Shown here piece by piece: positions 23,111 to 34,501 of a stretch of 64,000 nucleotides of DNA. Source of the stretch: Chimonanthus salicifolius (Eukaryota > Streptophyta > Magnoliopsida > Laurales > Calycanthaceae); the NCBI GenBank assembly GCA_013350335.1, contig CM023536.1, positions 8,700,207-8,764,206 of the forward strand, written 5' to 3'. The notes under the pieces are model-generated. The model was not told the origin of the DNA. It did not search any database and saw nothing but the letters and a program-made list of their open reading frames with translations. The translations under genes were made by a program, and so were the position numbers. Positions within the stretch are counted from its first letter, which is position 1; each line of letters begins with the position of its first letter.

Positions 23111-24554
23111 ACCGACTCTTTGACTGTCCGAGAGTCGTCTTCTTCCACTGTCTGCACCAGCAGACAGTGACGGTAAACACTGTATGAAATACGAATTCGG
23201 AAACAGAGGGTTTCCCGGATTCAGTTTCCACACCTAGCCGGTCCGATGGACTCCTCTGGGAGTCCTCTTTCCATAGGGAATAGCTTAAGGTCTTAAAACT
23301 GAGTAGGCCATCCGATCATAGCACTGAAAGCTCACTGATATAAAGAAAAACGGGTTTTCCTTAAAACTTTGAAATGGTTTTTCTTATTCAAAACAAGGCC
23401 AAATTCAGATTTTCTTGATTCTAAACCATTTAGAATTGAAAGAGGAACACAGTGGTTACCTTTACTGGAGTTCTTGGGCTAAAATCTGATTTTTTGGCAA
23501 AAACTTCCTCTAAGGCTACGGGTGATAAAGCTGGGAATAACAGAGGCTGGAACAGCTGGGTTTCTGGTTTCATAGAGAGCAGCTGAAAGAGAGAAGAGAA
23601 GGTTGGGAGTTTGATCTGTTGAAAGGGAGGCCCAATTTATCGGTTTTCCATCCGTGGATGGTGGTCACCCGGCCACTGCATGCATTCGCATGCAGCTGCT
23701 GCCGACGTCAGCTACAGTGTAACCACTGTTCGAGCGTCGGTTGCAAATCAACCCTTCCAAACTTTCCCATTTGCAAATAAGTCCCCCATTTTGGTAAAAA
23801 TCTGATTTTTAACTAAAACCATGATTTTAAAAACTCAAAATCTTAATCCAACCTTACAGATAGGTTGGTTTTGAAGACTTTGATCACCATAAAAATTTGG
23901 AGATTTAACTCTCACTAAAACCCATTGATTTAAATAAAAACCACCATTTAACACTATTTACTTAATTAAACAAATGTTAAATAAATCAATTTAGAAATCT
24001 CATTTTGGGGTACCAAAGAATAACTAGACCATTCTTAAAATGGTCTACCATAAAATACTTGTTTCGAAAATTATCTCATTTCCAAAACCATTTAAAATAA
24101 TTATTACTCCCTTTCAGGGTTTTGACGGGCGGATTTAAATATCATTTTCTGAAAATAAAATTATTTTAAAATCAGAAATACAAATCTTTGACTAAGAAGA
24201 ATTTTATTAACCAATAATAATCACCTAACAACACAATTTACCAAAAATAATAACTACAAGCGATAAATTACCAAAATGCCCTTCCAGCTGGACGAGCTGG
24301 ATCACTGAACTCACCAGCACGTATCGGGCCACACGTGGGCTTTCTTCAAAGCCCTAACCGAAATCTTCGAGATTAACCGGTCAAACAAGGTTATCAAGCT
24401 AAAACACGCCTAATCTAGGGATAGGGTATTACAGGTAAAGAGGGGTGTTATCCCATGACCCCCTAATTACCAAACAAGGGTAATGGGGGGTAACCCCCCT
24501 TTACCCCCAATCCAAACACAGCCTAAAGGACACCATTGTCACCCTATGACTATT

Positions 24555-24730
24555 TTTTTTTTTTTATAAATAACATAGGTATCTTCACTTCACATTAAAG
24601 GCGGGACTAATTCTACGGATATATGCAATTAGTCGCAAGCTTTGTGTATAGGTAAGTGCAGGAGTCGTCGAACCTAAGACCTCTAGTCTAGTCTTAAAAG
24701 TTTAGGTTAATTGAACTACCCGTGCGGATT
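24555..24730. repeat. SINE-like dispersed repeat
   Basis: Follows an oligo-T run. Contains CTAATTCTACGGATATATGCA and CGTCGAACCTAAGACC, resembling the stretch at 8,640-8,830. Confidence 0.4.
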
Positions 24731-25269
24731 CACCAACTACTATTCTCCTATTTAACTCGTTTGCTTTTTCTCATTGCATATATTGTTTGGATAAGATCAT
24801 TTTAGAAATAAATCAAATTTAATGTATACTTTCTCTAAAATACTGTTCTACCTTTGTCTTTATTAATTATAACTATTTATCAAATCTTCCATTTGTTTTA
24901 TTTAGATTTACTTTCATTTCTAGATCTACTTGTCTCTATTTTAGATTGGGGCTCTAGATATTGACATTAACTAGATGTTTCAAAAGTCAATGGATTAAAA
25001 TCTTCAACCTTTTGTACATCATATACATCTTCACCACAATGTTCCCAAAAAAAAAATATACATCTTCACCAATCAACAATGGTGATTTGCTCCTCCTGTC
25101 ATCAATATTCTTCAAATGATTTTTTGTACAGACTATCTATGACCAATGTGCCTAGACACTTTAAAATACTCAACTAATATTCGAGGCATATGCAAGCCCC
25201 TCTACTCACACACATGGATAATTTTATGAGGACTGACCCTTTAGAGTGCAGTGAGAATCAAACTCAGCA
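24731..25269. other. Intergenic with SINE-like family 2 copy near the end
   Basis: From about 25,165 the sequence matches the minus-strand form of family 2 (CATATGCAAGCCCCTCTACTCACAC, AGTGCAGTGAGAATCAAACTC). The rest is AT-rich without a gene. Confidence 0.45.
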
Positions 25270-25277
25270 CTCCCACA

Positions 25278-25388
25278 TAGGGAACAAATATCGGGCAATA
25301 CCGTTCGATATCAGTGGTTTAATTAAAAAAATAAGAGGGATAAATTTCTCAGCCGATATATCAGCCGACACCGAATTTTCTACCCCTG
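25278..25388. mobile_element. Small hAT-like MITE of the ATATCGG family
   Basis: Ends TAGGGAACAAATATCGGG and, from the right, CAGGGGTAGAAAATTCGG. The flanks CTCCCACA and CTCGCATA match at 6 of 8. At about 111 bp it is a shortened relative of the element at 31,941. Confidence 0.6.
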
Positions 25389-25399
25389 CTCGCATATTC

Positions 25400-25860
25400 T
25401 GAGACGAATTTCTTGCCAATTGTGTTAAATCCATTTTTGAGATTCTCATGAAAGCCTAAAAGGTCTTTTAATATTTAAAAATAATTGTAAAATAAAAATT
25501 CAGAATTCTGTTTTAATTTTTTTTCCAATTCTTTTAGGTAATCAATGCCTATAAGTAAGAATTTCTTATGGAGGTTGTCCACACTCCACACACTTCTTAC
25601 GTACTATGCCTAAACCTACAATTCTAGATAGGTGAACTCCGTACGTCTCTTTCCATATAATTTTGGCCTATTTCAAATTATACAATTTATTCAACTTACT
25701 CTCTCTTTCCTTTTAAATTTCTGAACAGTAGATGGACCACTAAACAATTTTGTCTTATATGAATTAAATTTTAAAGTGTAAAGGTGAGACTGGACCAACT
25801 CGGTTTTTAATCTATGTCCATAGTGCAGTCTTTTTTTTTTTTTTTTAAGACTTAATTATA
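25400..25860. other. Intergenic, no gene seen
   Basis: AT-rich; an oligo-T run lies at about 25,830-25,846. Nothing recognised. Confidence 0.5.
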
Positions 25861-26457
25861 GGGAGTCCATATAGATATCTGAGAAATCTTTTCATACACA
25901 CCTATTTTTAAAAGTTGATAAAAATTATATTTTTGCTCTTCCACTTAAAAATGCCGTATCTGAGGATGTCATCCACCGAATGAAAAAATTCATTCCAACG
26001 ATGGTTGAGAAGTGAGATTTTCAAACGAACTCATTTCTTTGACTGGTTTATACAAACAATGTATCAAAATTCATCTACTCTGAGTTTTATAAACACCGGA
26101 ACTGATTTTAAGTGAAAAGAGTATAGTTTTGAACTTCAAAAATCGGTCCCGGAGTTCATAAGTCCAAAACTATACCATTTTCACTTAAAATCAATCCCGG
26201 AGTTCATAAAATTTAGAGTAGATGAATTTTGATACTTTGTTTGTAGAAATCGGTCGAGAAACGATCTCGTTTGAAAATCTCACTCTACAACCCACTTCCT
26301 TCGAATGGATTTTTTCATTCGGTGGATCACATCATCTGAACGATTGTTTGGTTTGGTGGATGGGGCATTTTTAAGTGGAAGGGCAAAAGGGTAATTTTCA
26401 TCAACTTTTGGAAAACGGATGTGTAGGGAAAGATTTCCTGAGTGTCTATATGGCTCC
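25861..26457. mobile_element. Foldback element, long inverted repeats
   Basis: Almost the entire 0.6 kb is an inverted repeat. The left arm starts GGGAGTCCATATAGATATC and the right arm, reverse-complemented, starts GGAGCCATATAGACACTC. The arms stay alignable for about 280 bp, meeting near 26,150. It has the look of a Mutator-related or foldback MITE. The target duplication is not clear, and a minus-strand open frame at 26,280-26,675 runs across its edge and has no known domain. Confidence 0.75.
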
Positions 26458-26699
26458 TCTAATTCTGTTGGCCCAAGTATAAGAGGTATATATTTGGAGC
26501 CAAGGAGAAGGAAAAAAATAATAAAAACAAGAAATAATAGAAAAAATATATAAAAAGAATCCACCCAACAATACGATCCAAAAAGAACCCCTACTCCTCT
26601 AACTCCCAAGGTTGGTGAGATGAAAAGACATCCAAAGCAGGTCTTCGTATATGTATGAGCACTCGTTTTCGTCAAGAAATCTTCTACATAGTTTGTTGA

Positions 26700-28240
26700 A
26701 CAAATATTTTAAATCAAATTAAATATTAAACATAGCTGGTTCAATTTGAAATTTAAATGAGTTGAGTTGACTCAATCAAATTAAATCAGAAAACCAACCC
26801 AAATAAGAAGATCACATCAACCCATCGTTAACCATTTCCTTCATTTAATTTGTATTTATTATTCTATTTTTTTAGAATTGATTGGGACACCGATATTTTT
26901 ATTAAGATAGTACATTAAGACCATTTTACTTTTAATTGATAATATTTCTATTTTACCTTTTTATTTTTTTAATTTATCGTAATAAAATAAAAGACAAAAT
27001 AAATTCAATATCTTATGTTAATAAAAATAATGGTGCCAAAATCAACTCCCTTTTAACCTAAGCAGCCTATCTACTATTGTCGAGGTAGATGTCCAGTTGG
27101 GGAAGACCATAACTTCCTATATTTCCCTTTAATAGCAGACATTAATGCCACTTTTTGATGAGGCTAATATATCCAAAAATCATTTTTACTATTTATTACA
27201 ATTTTAAAATTCCATATTTTACTCTACTATTTCAAGACTTTTCAATAGAGTAGTCCTTCCTTTGTTTTTTTTTAGGTCCGCAGGTGTCCACGCATCACAC
27301 CCGATTAGTTTTCAAGGGTATGTGAAAACCCCCTATCCACACACACCGGATAAATTGACGGGACCTTACTCTGTACATATTCTTATGGAAAATGACCCTT
27401 CATTTGAGCTCCCATGGTTTGAACCCAAAATCTCCCTTTAGTCCTTCCTTTGTTAAGAAGTGGGGTGAAGTCATTCAACTTTATCATTCATTTTAAAAAT
27501 CTATATTTTAAATTTTTTTATATTTTAATAAATAGAGGGTGAAGATATACAATTTAATAATATTACCATAATTTCTTCTGTACATGATCATTTATTTAAT
27601 TTTTGACTATTTTCCTTTTTGCTTGTGATAATTTTAAGTTATTATTATGATAAGGTTATTAATACCTATTTGCTACCATGTCATCTTGCTATATGTTTGA
27701 AAATATCTCTAGAATGACAAAGTTGAAGTATTGGAAATATTTTTTTACACGTTTTCATATTTTTGTCATAATATCTTGAGTTCATTGAAGGAAATCTTAA
27801 ATATTGTAAGCTAATACTTAACTAGGTAATTTTCTCCGTTGAAAAAGTGAAATGTTATAAATCACTAAATTACTTTTTATTATTATTGTTAAAGTCTTCA
27901 GTGAAATGGCCATTCACACGCACGTGTTTTCGGTAATACTATGCAGTATGCACACTTTAGCATGAGATTCAGTCTAAATCGAATGGTAATGGATCTCTTC
28001 AAGAGTTTTTTCTTAAATATATGACTCACTAAAAGTCGACTAATTTAAATTTTTTTTTTTAATATATTGTAGCTTTAAGAAATATGACTTGATTGATCTA
28101 ATTAAGATGAATTTTGTAAATTATATTCAGAGAATGACATTTTCAACAAACCCATCTGCACCCTATTTTATAATAATGAAACAACTCAATTACCAAATAT
28201 CAAAATTATGTTTCATAAAGAAAATTAAATTCTTTATAAT
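26700..28240. other. Intergenic, with SINE-like copy at about 27,280-27,440
   Basis: The copy has CCCCCTATCCACACACACC and TGAGCTCCCATGGTTTGAACCC on the plus strand, the reverse form of family 2. The rest is AT-rich without a gene. Confidence 0.45.
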
Positions 28241-28243
28241 CAT

Positions 28244-28244
28244 T

Positions 28245-28275
<31 letters not shown>
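28244..28275. repeat. (TA)n(GA)n microsatellite
   Basis: A run of TA dinucleotides passes directly into GA dinucleotides. A similar compound run is at 56,180-56,217. Confidence 0.95.
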
Positions 28276-28338
28276 CGCACAAGCTTCAATCGGTTGGAAT
28301 AAAATTGTAGTTCAATTAACTTATAGATCCCTCTTGGC

Positions 28339-28683
28339 TAGGGAAGAAATTCGGGTTGGGTTTTGGCCCGAACCCGCATGACCAGACCCGAAAATCATGA
28401 GGGAGGGGTTATGAAAGTTTGGTCGGATTAAGAAGTCAAAAACCCGCAATGAATTCGAGTCGGGTTGGGTTGAGAGATTTTTAAGTTAATCCGACCCGAC
28501 ACAACTCGATAAAAAGTAGGCTAAAGTAGGTTCAAAATGCTGGTCAGGTTGGGTTTCGAGTTGAGTCTGGTTATAATTCGGGTCAAAAGTTCGGGTCGGG
28601 TTGAGTCAGGTTCCATATATTAATAACTCGGACCAAGTTGGATTTTAAAAAACCCGACCCGACAGGGCCTGATTTCAGCCCTA
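28339..28683. mobile_element. hAT-like MITE, inverted copy of the 2,965 element
   Basis: Left end TAGGGAAGAAATTCGGGTTG; right end, reverse-complemented, TAGGGCTGAAATCAGGCCC. The flanks CTCTTGGC and CTTTTAGC are an imperfect 8-bp duplication (6 of 8). The interior is TCGGGTTGGGTT units, the reverse complement of the 2,965 element. Confidence 0.7.
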
Positions 28684-28861
28684 CTTTTAGCCCCTGTACA
28701 AGTATAATACACATTGCATATATTGCAAAAAAGAAAAAGAAAAAACCTTGATATTAGCATATGATAATCGTAACGATTTTCTTAAAAAATCCAATTCAAA
28801 TGTCAATTTATTTGGTCCAAATTCACTACTTGTGATTTATCATATCAAATTGAAATTTGTG

Positions 28862-29025
28862 GCCTACATGGGTGTAATTCAACCGGTAATCTTCCATCTC
28901 AGGAAGTGGGAGGTGTCAGGTTTGAGCCTCCATGGTCTCATTTGGTGTACCTTAAGAGCAGTGGGTATCACTAGTGGAGGTTTTATACTGAGTTTTCTAC
29001 GATTTCCCACTCATAAATTCAAAAA
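28862..29025 (+). mobile_element. tRNA-derived SINE, family 1
   Basis: Head GGGTGTAATTCAACCGG (changed A box) and CAGGTTTGAGCCTCC (changed B box), family body, and a TTCAAAAAAAA tail. It is flanked by a perfect 15-bp duplication AAATTGAAATTTGTG (28847-28861 and 29026-29040). Older promoter boxes than the 4,233 copy. Confidence 0.82.
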
Positions 29026-29040
29026 AAATTGAAATTTGTG

Positions 29041-29582
29041 TCATATATAAATTAATAATTAATATTTTTATTCAACCATCAAAGATGCGGATAACTCCTC
29101 AACTTATTTTTCCTCATGGGGACTTAATTTGGAGATATTATTAAGAATGTTATATTATTTGTTGTTAGGAGGGATCAATAAATATCAAGATTGTAAGTTA
29201 GGGTGCAAGCAAGCAAAATCTAAATTTTTGTTACACTTTTTTTATTGAAATGGATATATGATTAAACCAATTTCTCTTAAATTACATAAATCTAAGATGA
29301 CACGGTGAAACATTACTTGATTGATCATAGATGAAACATAGAATTGTAGTGTTTAATTTAATTTAATAGCAAATTATACTTCAGCTACTCCTAAACATCA
29401 AGTTCAGCTAAGTCTCCTTTTCATTCTTGTTTCTTTCTTTTGTCCAAGTTGATTAGATGCCTCCTGTACTTATTGAGATTCGGAATACATTTAAGGCATT
29501 GGGTTTTAATTTGTACAAAAAGTATGCATAAGATGTAAACAAGTATAGTTTGGACTGGAAATAGCTGGAAATAGCATTTGAT
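29041..29582. other. Intergenic, no gene seen
   Basis: AT-rich DNA, nothing recognised. Confidence 0.5.
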
Positions 29583-29590
29583 AAATTATA

Positions 29591-29792
29591 GTACAACTAT
29601 CCTCCCATGGGTATTTTGTTTAATCCGATATGGGTTTTACTGTATAGCCCATTTTGTCCTTCGAATCGGCTTACTGAACCTATCGCTGTAAGTAGTTCGA
29701 AGATTTTGGCGAACCGATTCGAAGGGCAAAATGGGCAATATGGTAAAACTTATGTCGGATTACACAAAATACCCGTGGGAGGATCGTTATCC
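29591..29792. mobile_element. Mutator-like MITE
   Basis: Inverted ends around CTATCCTCCCATGGGTATTT on the left and, reverse-complemented, CGATCCTCCCACGGGTATTT on the right. The arms continue with CCCATTTTGYCCTTCGAATCGG for some 80 bp. The flanks AAATTATA and AAACTATA match at 7 of 8. Same end type as the elements at 4,965 and 15,455. Confidence 0.72.
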
Positions 29793-29849
29793 AAACTATA
29801 TCATGCCCTCATCCATTAATGTCAAATTGCCATCCTCATGCATGCCAAT

Positions 29850-30444
29850 GCATGCCAATGTGTTGAATTTGGACATGATATGCTCCTACTTAAGGGTGAA
29901 AGGTTGGGTTGAGTTTTAATAAACTCAATTAAATTCATATAAAAAATTATAGAGTTCGATCCGATCCAACTCGAGTTGCTAGTCCAACAGTCAAATTCAT
30001 TTTTAGCCCAACTTTTTTTTAAAAAAAAATCAGTAGCAAGCTTTTAAAATTTCCTGACAATCAGGTCAATTCGGGTTCAGTTGGATTAGGTTATGTTGAT
30101 TTTAATACATTTAGAGATAGCTAGATGCTATAAATACATTTAATAGTATAGTTTTTAATATAATAATACACAATTTTATTAATTTCTACAGCTTCATTGG
30201 CGTGAAGAATTATGATAGGCGGACCTCGTACATCCTAGCCACCATTGGATTTATAAGCTATGGCCTCTCCATTAAATATGAGATACAAGTACATTATACA
30301 AATATAGGACCGTCTCTATTGGGCACAACTCAAATGCATAATTATTGGCTAACATTATTTTGAAAGTTATCATTGTCGTTATCATCATCTTATTAGGTCG
30401 TGGTGACTTTGGGTTAGGATGTATAGAATAGTATGGTGTGAATA
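29850..30444. other. Intergenic, no gene seen
   Basis: A degraded stretch at 29,890-30,100 recalls the AACCCGACCCG MITE family. Otherwise nothing. Confidence 0.4.
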
Positions 30445-30844
30445 TCACTCCCTTTGTCTCATTTTAAATATGGGTGACCATCTAGACATCCGATTTTTTT
30501 TTTTGTTAAGAAACACCCTTTTTCGAAATTTAGAGTGAAACTACAATTTTGCCATTCTGATTTTGAAAAATCTTTCATCGTCTGAACATACATTGGAAGG
30601 GCAAAATAGTGATTGCATCCTAAATTTAAAAAAAGGTGTCTTCTAGCCGAAAAGACGGGCGTCTAAATGGCTACCCTTTAAACATTTGTATTTTTTACAT
30701 AACTTGAGTTTGACTTTAAACCACTCCATCTTAGAGGTAATTCTTATCTTTCAACACACTTTGTACTACTCTTATATAAATGGGACAACTATTTTATGAC
30801 AATCTCAAAATCCATAGCAGACAACTAAATTCAAACAGAGAGAG
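30445..30844. mobile_element. Stowaway-type MITE with a nested insertion
   Basis: Left end TCACTCCCTTTGTCTCATTT after TA, right end AAACAGAGAGAG before TA. These match the plant Stowaway consensus CTCCCTCYGTCCCA and the TA target site of Tc1/mariner elements. It was split by the MITE at 30,472-30,676, leaving about 195 bp of its own sequence. Confidence 0.75.
30472..30676. mobile_element. Mutator-like MITE nested in the Stowaway
   Basis: Inverted ends GGGTGACCATCTAGACATCC and GGGTAGCCATTTAGACGCCC. The flanks TTTAAATAT and TTTAAACAT form a 9-bp duplication with one change. Inserted into, hence younger than, the surrounding Stowaway. Confidence 0.8.
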
Positions 30845-30849
30845 TATTA

Positions 30850-31110
30850 TTTTTATCTCGTATTGATAAATGTACATGATATTGTAACAATTCGAATGGC
30901 CAAATTGCACATCTAATATTTACATCAATTCTTGATTTGAGGGACCCTAGTTTCATGGCATTATATCATTATCTTTTTTTCTCCATAATCCAATTTTTAA
31001 CTGAATATAAGTATATAACATTGCAGTTCTTACTGCTTTACAAAAGTGTGCTTTCAATCAACTTGGAAGCTCAGCCTCAAATATTGGTCAAAATCTAAAT
31101 TTCCAACCAA
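30850..31110. other. Intergenic, no gene seen
   Basis: Nothing recognised. Confidence 0.5.
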
Positions 31111-31114
31111 TATT

Positions 31115-31305
31115 TTTCAATGGGCTTCTACCAAAATTCCCACTCGAAAAGTGGGAGTCTTGAGTTTAATTCCCGTTTCACCACAAAGGACCACTCTGCG
31201 GAGAATTACCGGGTGCAAGTGGACTGAGAAGCTTACACATGCCTCAGGATTAGTTGAACGCTTTGAGAAACTTGAACACCTTGATCATGAAAACAAAAAA
31301 GAAGC
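31115..31305 (+). repeat. SINE-like repeat, family 2 (good copy)
   Basis: GAGTCTTGAGTTTAATTCCC, CAAAGGACCACTCTGCGG, GCTTACACATGCCTCAGG and GAACACCTTGATCATGAAA, ending in an A-rich tail. This is the copy I used as reference for the family. No tRNA-like head is obvious. Confidence 0.55.
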
Positions 31306-31309
31306 ATGA

Positions 31310-31932
31310 AACTTTTCAAACACTTAATTATGTACTTACTTATGCTTACTCAAATCAAACAAACTTAAAATATTAATTTTTTTCATAATCTTCAAATCAA
31401 AAGGATGGTTCTGTTTGTGCAATATATTTTCTCTTTTAGGTGGGGATTAAAAAATTCCTTAGCTTCCAATTAAATGATGAACATGTATATGAAATATCAG
31501 CAATTAGAATGAAACGTCAAAATTATAGTTTAAAATTTTGAAAAAAATAAATAAATCAATTTAGATCAACTTTACTTAATTAAATTTTAAGTCTCAGCAA
31601 ATTTTAATAAGTTCATTAAAATTAAGAACAACTATTTGAGTTAATCAACTTATTTGAAGTGCTTGCTTTGTCTAAATTCAAGTTTTAACCAGGGCTTTAA
31701 GTTTTAACCAGGCCTTGTTTTGGTCTAATGTTTTCTTGCATTCATAACGAGCACCACATCGTGTTGAAGAATCTAATATGGAAAATGGAACTCAATATTT
31801 GAAACTATGTACAATAGAATCACATGAAAGACAAACTTTAATACAGTATTCAAATAATTTAGATTAATGATTTTTGCACCATGTTTTTCTCGTAGTGAAC
31901 CAAATTTAAAAGAAATTGCAATTTTGTCATTA
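31310..31932. other. Intergenic, no gene seen
   Basis: AT-rich, nothing recognised. Confidence 0.5.
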
Positions 31933-31940
31933 CTTTTGAG

Positions 31941-32549
31941 CAGGGAAATAAATCTCGGTCGATACGTATTGTACTTTAATATCTTGATAGTCGGCTGATA
32001 TATATCGTATTGGCCAATATTCGATATATCAGGGATTTAAAAAACGTTTAAAACGATATATCGGCCGATAATTTTTTCTCTCCTCCGATATTGGAACCGT
32101 GAAAAAATCATGAAAAACCGCAAAAAACCGTGAGAACCCATGAAAGTTGTAAACCCTGAACCGTTAAAAACCGTGAAGAACCCCGAAAAACCGTTAAAAA
32201 CTGCAAAAAACTGTGGAAAACTGTATCGGTGTTTTTAAAAAAAAAAAAATTTAAATACCGATATTTATGAATATCGGCCGATATTGTGACCGATATTTCG
32301 GACCGAATATCGGCCATATCGGCCGATAATATTTATGTATGGCCGATATATATATCGTATGGCCGATATTGTTCCGTATTAAAATACCGACACATATCGG
32401 CCGATACGATATGTATCGGCCGATATTTCAACCTTTGCGATATATATCGCTGATATCGGCCGATATCTCGGGTTTTATTTTTAAAAAAAAAATAGGTGAG
32501 AGAAATTTCTTGGTCGAGTAATCGGCCGATACTGAGATTTGAACCCCTG
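31941..32549. mobile_element. hAT-like element built of ATATCGGCCGATAT palindromes
   Basis: Ends CAGGGAAATAAATCTCGGTC and, from the right, CAGGGGTTCAAATCTCAG, inverted repeats of hAT type (CAGGG). The flanks CTTTTGAG and TTTTTGAG are an 8-bp duplication with one change. The interior has more than ten palindromic ATCGGCCGAT variants plus an AACCGTGAAAAACC-type repeat at 32,100-32,220. There is no transposase, so it depends on an autonomous partner. This is the best-preserved copy of the family. Confidence 0.82.
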
Positions 32550-32559
32550 TTTTTGAGAA

Positions 32560-32945
32560 AAACAAAAAGAGAGGAAAAGAAGAAAGTAAAGGTAAAATTA
32601 AAATTTTCTTTAAAATTTGATGCGGTACAAAAATTTCTATTTGTAATTTAAGGTAACTCCCTCCCTCCAAAAAAAACATGATTTTGACTCATTGGCTAAT
32701 GTTTGATGCTTGTTTGACAGTTAATTAGATAATTCTTTTTGAAATTCAAACGGTCAAAATGTACATTAATTTGATGCTTTAAGTTCCAATACTAGTAGTG
32801 TAACCTAGGGCAACTCATAATATAACAAGAAGAACCTCTTCAACTTCAATCATCTCTAGGGTGACGATGGCTTGGGTAGGGTGAGGTTAAGATTTAATTA
32901 ATTGATCTTTGTTTATTTTGAACTCATAATGTGAAATTATTTGTT
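32560..32945. other. Intergenic, no gene seen
   Basis: Nothing recognised. Confidence 0.5.
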
Positions 32946-32949
32946 TAAT

Positions 32950-33115
32950 AATCTGTCTGGGTCTTGAGTTCAATTTACTCTCTACCTCAAGGACCCCTCA
33001 CTGTAGTTGTTTACTCTGTGTGCGGAATAGGGAGGTCTTCACATGCCCCAAAGACTAGTTAGATAAAATCTTCTGCGGATGAGACATCTGGACACCTTGG
33101 TCACAAAAAAATAAT
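32950..33115 (+). repeat. SINE-like repeat, family 2
   Basis: GTCTTGAGTTCAATTTACTC, CTCAAGGACCCCTCACTG, CTTCACATGCCCCAAAGAC and GACACCTTGGTCACAAAAAA; same order as the 31,115 copy, with an A-rich tail. Confidence 0.55.
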
Positions 33116-33119
33116 AATA

Positions 33120-33591
33120 ATAACTGGGCGTAATTAGGTCAATCCATCAATATATAAGTCATAATCCTTAAATGAATTTCTTTATATTGGATTTAAGTTC
33201 ACATGGGATGAGTGGATTGAATCTTAAGAAACTTCAAATTGAACCCAATTTATATATTAAATAAGTTTGAATCAAATTAATATATTTATTAAATATATTG
33301 ACATGATAAACCAGACATTACTAAAGGAATATCCTTCACTATTATCCTGAAAATGGAACGAAATGATCTTGTTTTGTTTCTCGGTTGAAAAGAGATGTCT
33401 TGAGCAATCAGAGAAGCACTTTGATAAACATATTTGATCTTGACCGATTCAATTAAGGTAATATTGTTTGTTCTATTAGACAACAAAGGTCGAATTTTTT
33501 CTCAATCGAAAGTGCAGCTTCTAGATCTAGCGGGAGCAAGTAAGTGAGCCTCTATTCAGAAACTCGCTCTACTAATGAAAGAGCACTTGCA
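33120..33591. other. Intergenic, no gene seen
   Basis: Nothing recognised. Confidence 0.5.
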
Positions 33592-33596
33592 TAAAC

Positions 33597-33850
33597 TGTA
33601 ACGACTCGATCCGAATATAGAGCTTAGGGCTTGACTTAGTGTGAAATTGTCCGTTCTAGGCCTCGCATATAAGCGAGCCCGTACGGTTTTGATCTTGGGC
33701 CTAGGCCCACATGACCCGGCCCAAAATGCGTCACACTAGAGTACATGGGGTGGCCTCAAATAAACCCTAACATTTCATCGTTCACTATCGATGTGGGACT
33801 CCCCACATTGGTGGTGTGCTTCTCAACCCAACTGGGCATGGGGTATCACA
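33597..33850 (-). mobile_element. Solo LTR of the TRIM family
   Basis: On the plus strand starts TGTAACGACTCGATCC and ends GGGGTATCACA, like the LTRs at 20,929 and 21,680. It shares GAGCTTAGGGCTTGACTTAG. A perfect TAAAC duplication (33592-33596 and 33851-33855) shows that the rest of the element was lost by LTR-LTR recombination. Confidence 0.9.
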
Positions 33851-33855
33851 TAAAC

Positions 33856-34496
33856 AATTGCATAAGCCACCACAACTAGCGAGTTGCAAGTGAGTGAACG
33901 AGCCACGAGAATTGCTGCTCAAATTAATCTATTTATTAAATATATTGACATAATAAACCAAAACCCATTTTTGACAATTGCTTTACATCAAATTTACGGA
34001 TCCATCAGAAATTGTCACATCATTATTGAGGGAAGAACGTTAGTCTTCCTTTAAGAGGAAGAAATCTCTATGATTATTTATCTAAACAGTATAAAATAAT
34101 ATTCTTAAATATCTATTTTAATCAAAGGTTTAGACTTCATTTCAATGAGAAATTAGCAGGAACTTTGCTTGCTATGATTTCCATGCTTAGATTGATTCAA
34201 GTCTCTGTCTCATTGTTAGAATTTCTAACAAGCAAACCTTCATACACTTGGTTCCAAAGTGAAAGACAAATATAGAAATTTCAGAAAGAATACATATTGA
34301 TGAAACTTACCATCGATGATTTATGAGTACCTACGCATCCTCACCTTTCACTGTCATAAGGACCCATGTTTGAGGACATGAATTTTCTAAGAAACTTCTT
34401 CTCTTCATATCAACGTCTTCCTGTTTCTTATTATATCCTTTACTATTAGTGATAAATAATTTTGATTATTCATTTAATCCACAAATAAGATTTACT
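33856..34496. other. Intergenic, no gene seen
   Basis: Nothing recognised. Confidence 0.5.
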
Positions 34497-34501
34497 TTAA
34501 A

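Larger units (their letters stand above)
19682..24433. mobile_element. Large solo LTR (about 3.5 kb without nested elements)
   Basis: Starts TGTCACGTCCCTGACCC and ends GGGATAGGGTATTACA, with a perfect GGTAA duplication at 19677-19681 and 24434-24438. No polyprotein, primer-binding site or second LTR lies inside. A solo LTR left by recombination is the simplest reading. The length and TGT...TTACA ends resemble Tekay/Del-type chromovirus LTRs, which is an inference. Inside are a 186-bp tandem pair, a 42-bp triplet, a TCGGA/TCCGA-rich block and two nested TRIMs. Confidence 0.75.
19554..24523. mobile_element. Inverted-ended element split by an LTR insertion
   Basis: The left end GGTTGTGTTTGAATGGAGGG and the right end, read from the other strand, GGCTGTGTTTGGATTGGGGG are inverted repeats. 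The only native sequence is 19,554-19,681 and 24,434-24,523; everything between is the LTR at 19,682-24,433. Without the insert it would be about 215 bp, a MITE of the GTGTTTGG-end type. The target duplication is unclear. Confidence 0.6.

Noticed and set aside
22679..23233. 184-codon minus-strand open frame
   Set aside because: Lies within the TCGGA/TCCGA repeat block of the solo LTR; low-complexity, no homology recognised.
26280..26675. 131-codon minus-strand open frame
   Set aside because: Starts in flanking AT-rich DNA and runs into the arm of the foldback element; no domain.
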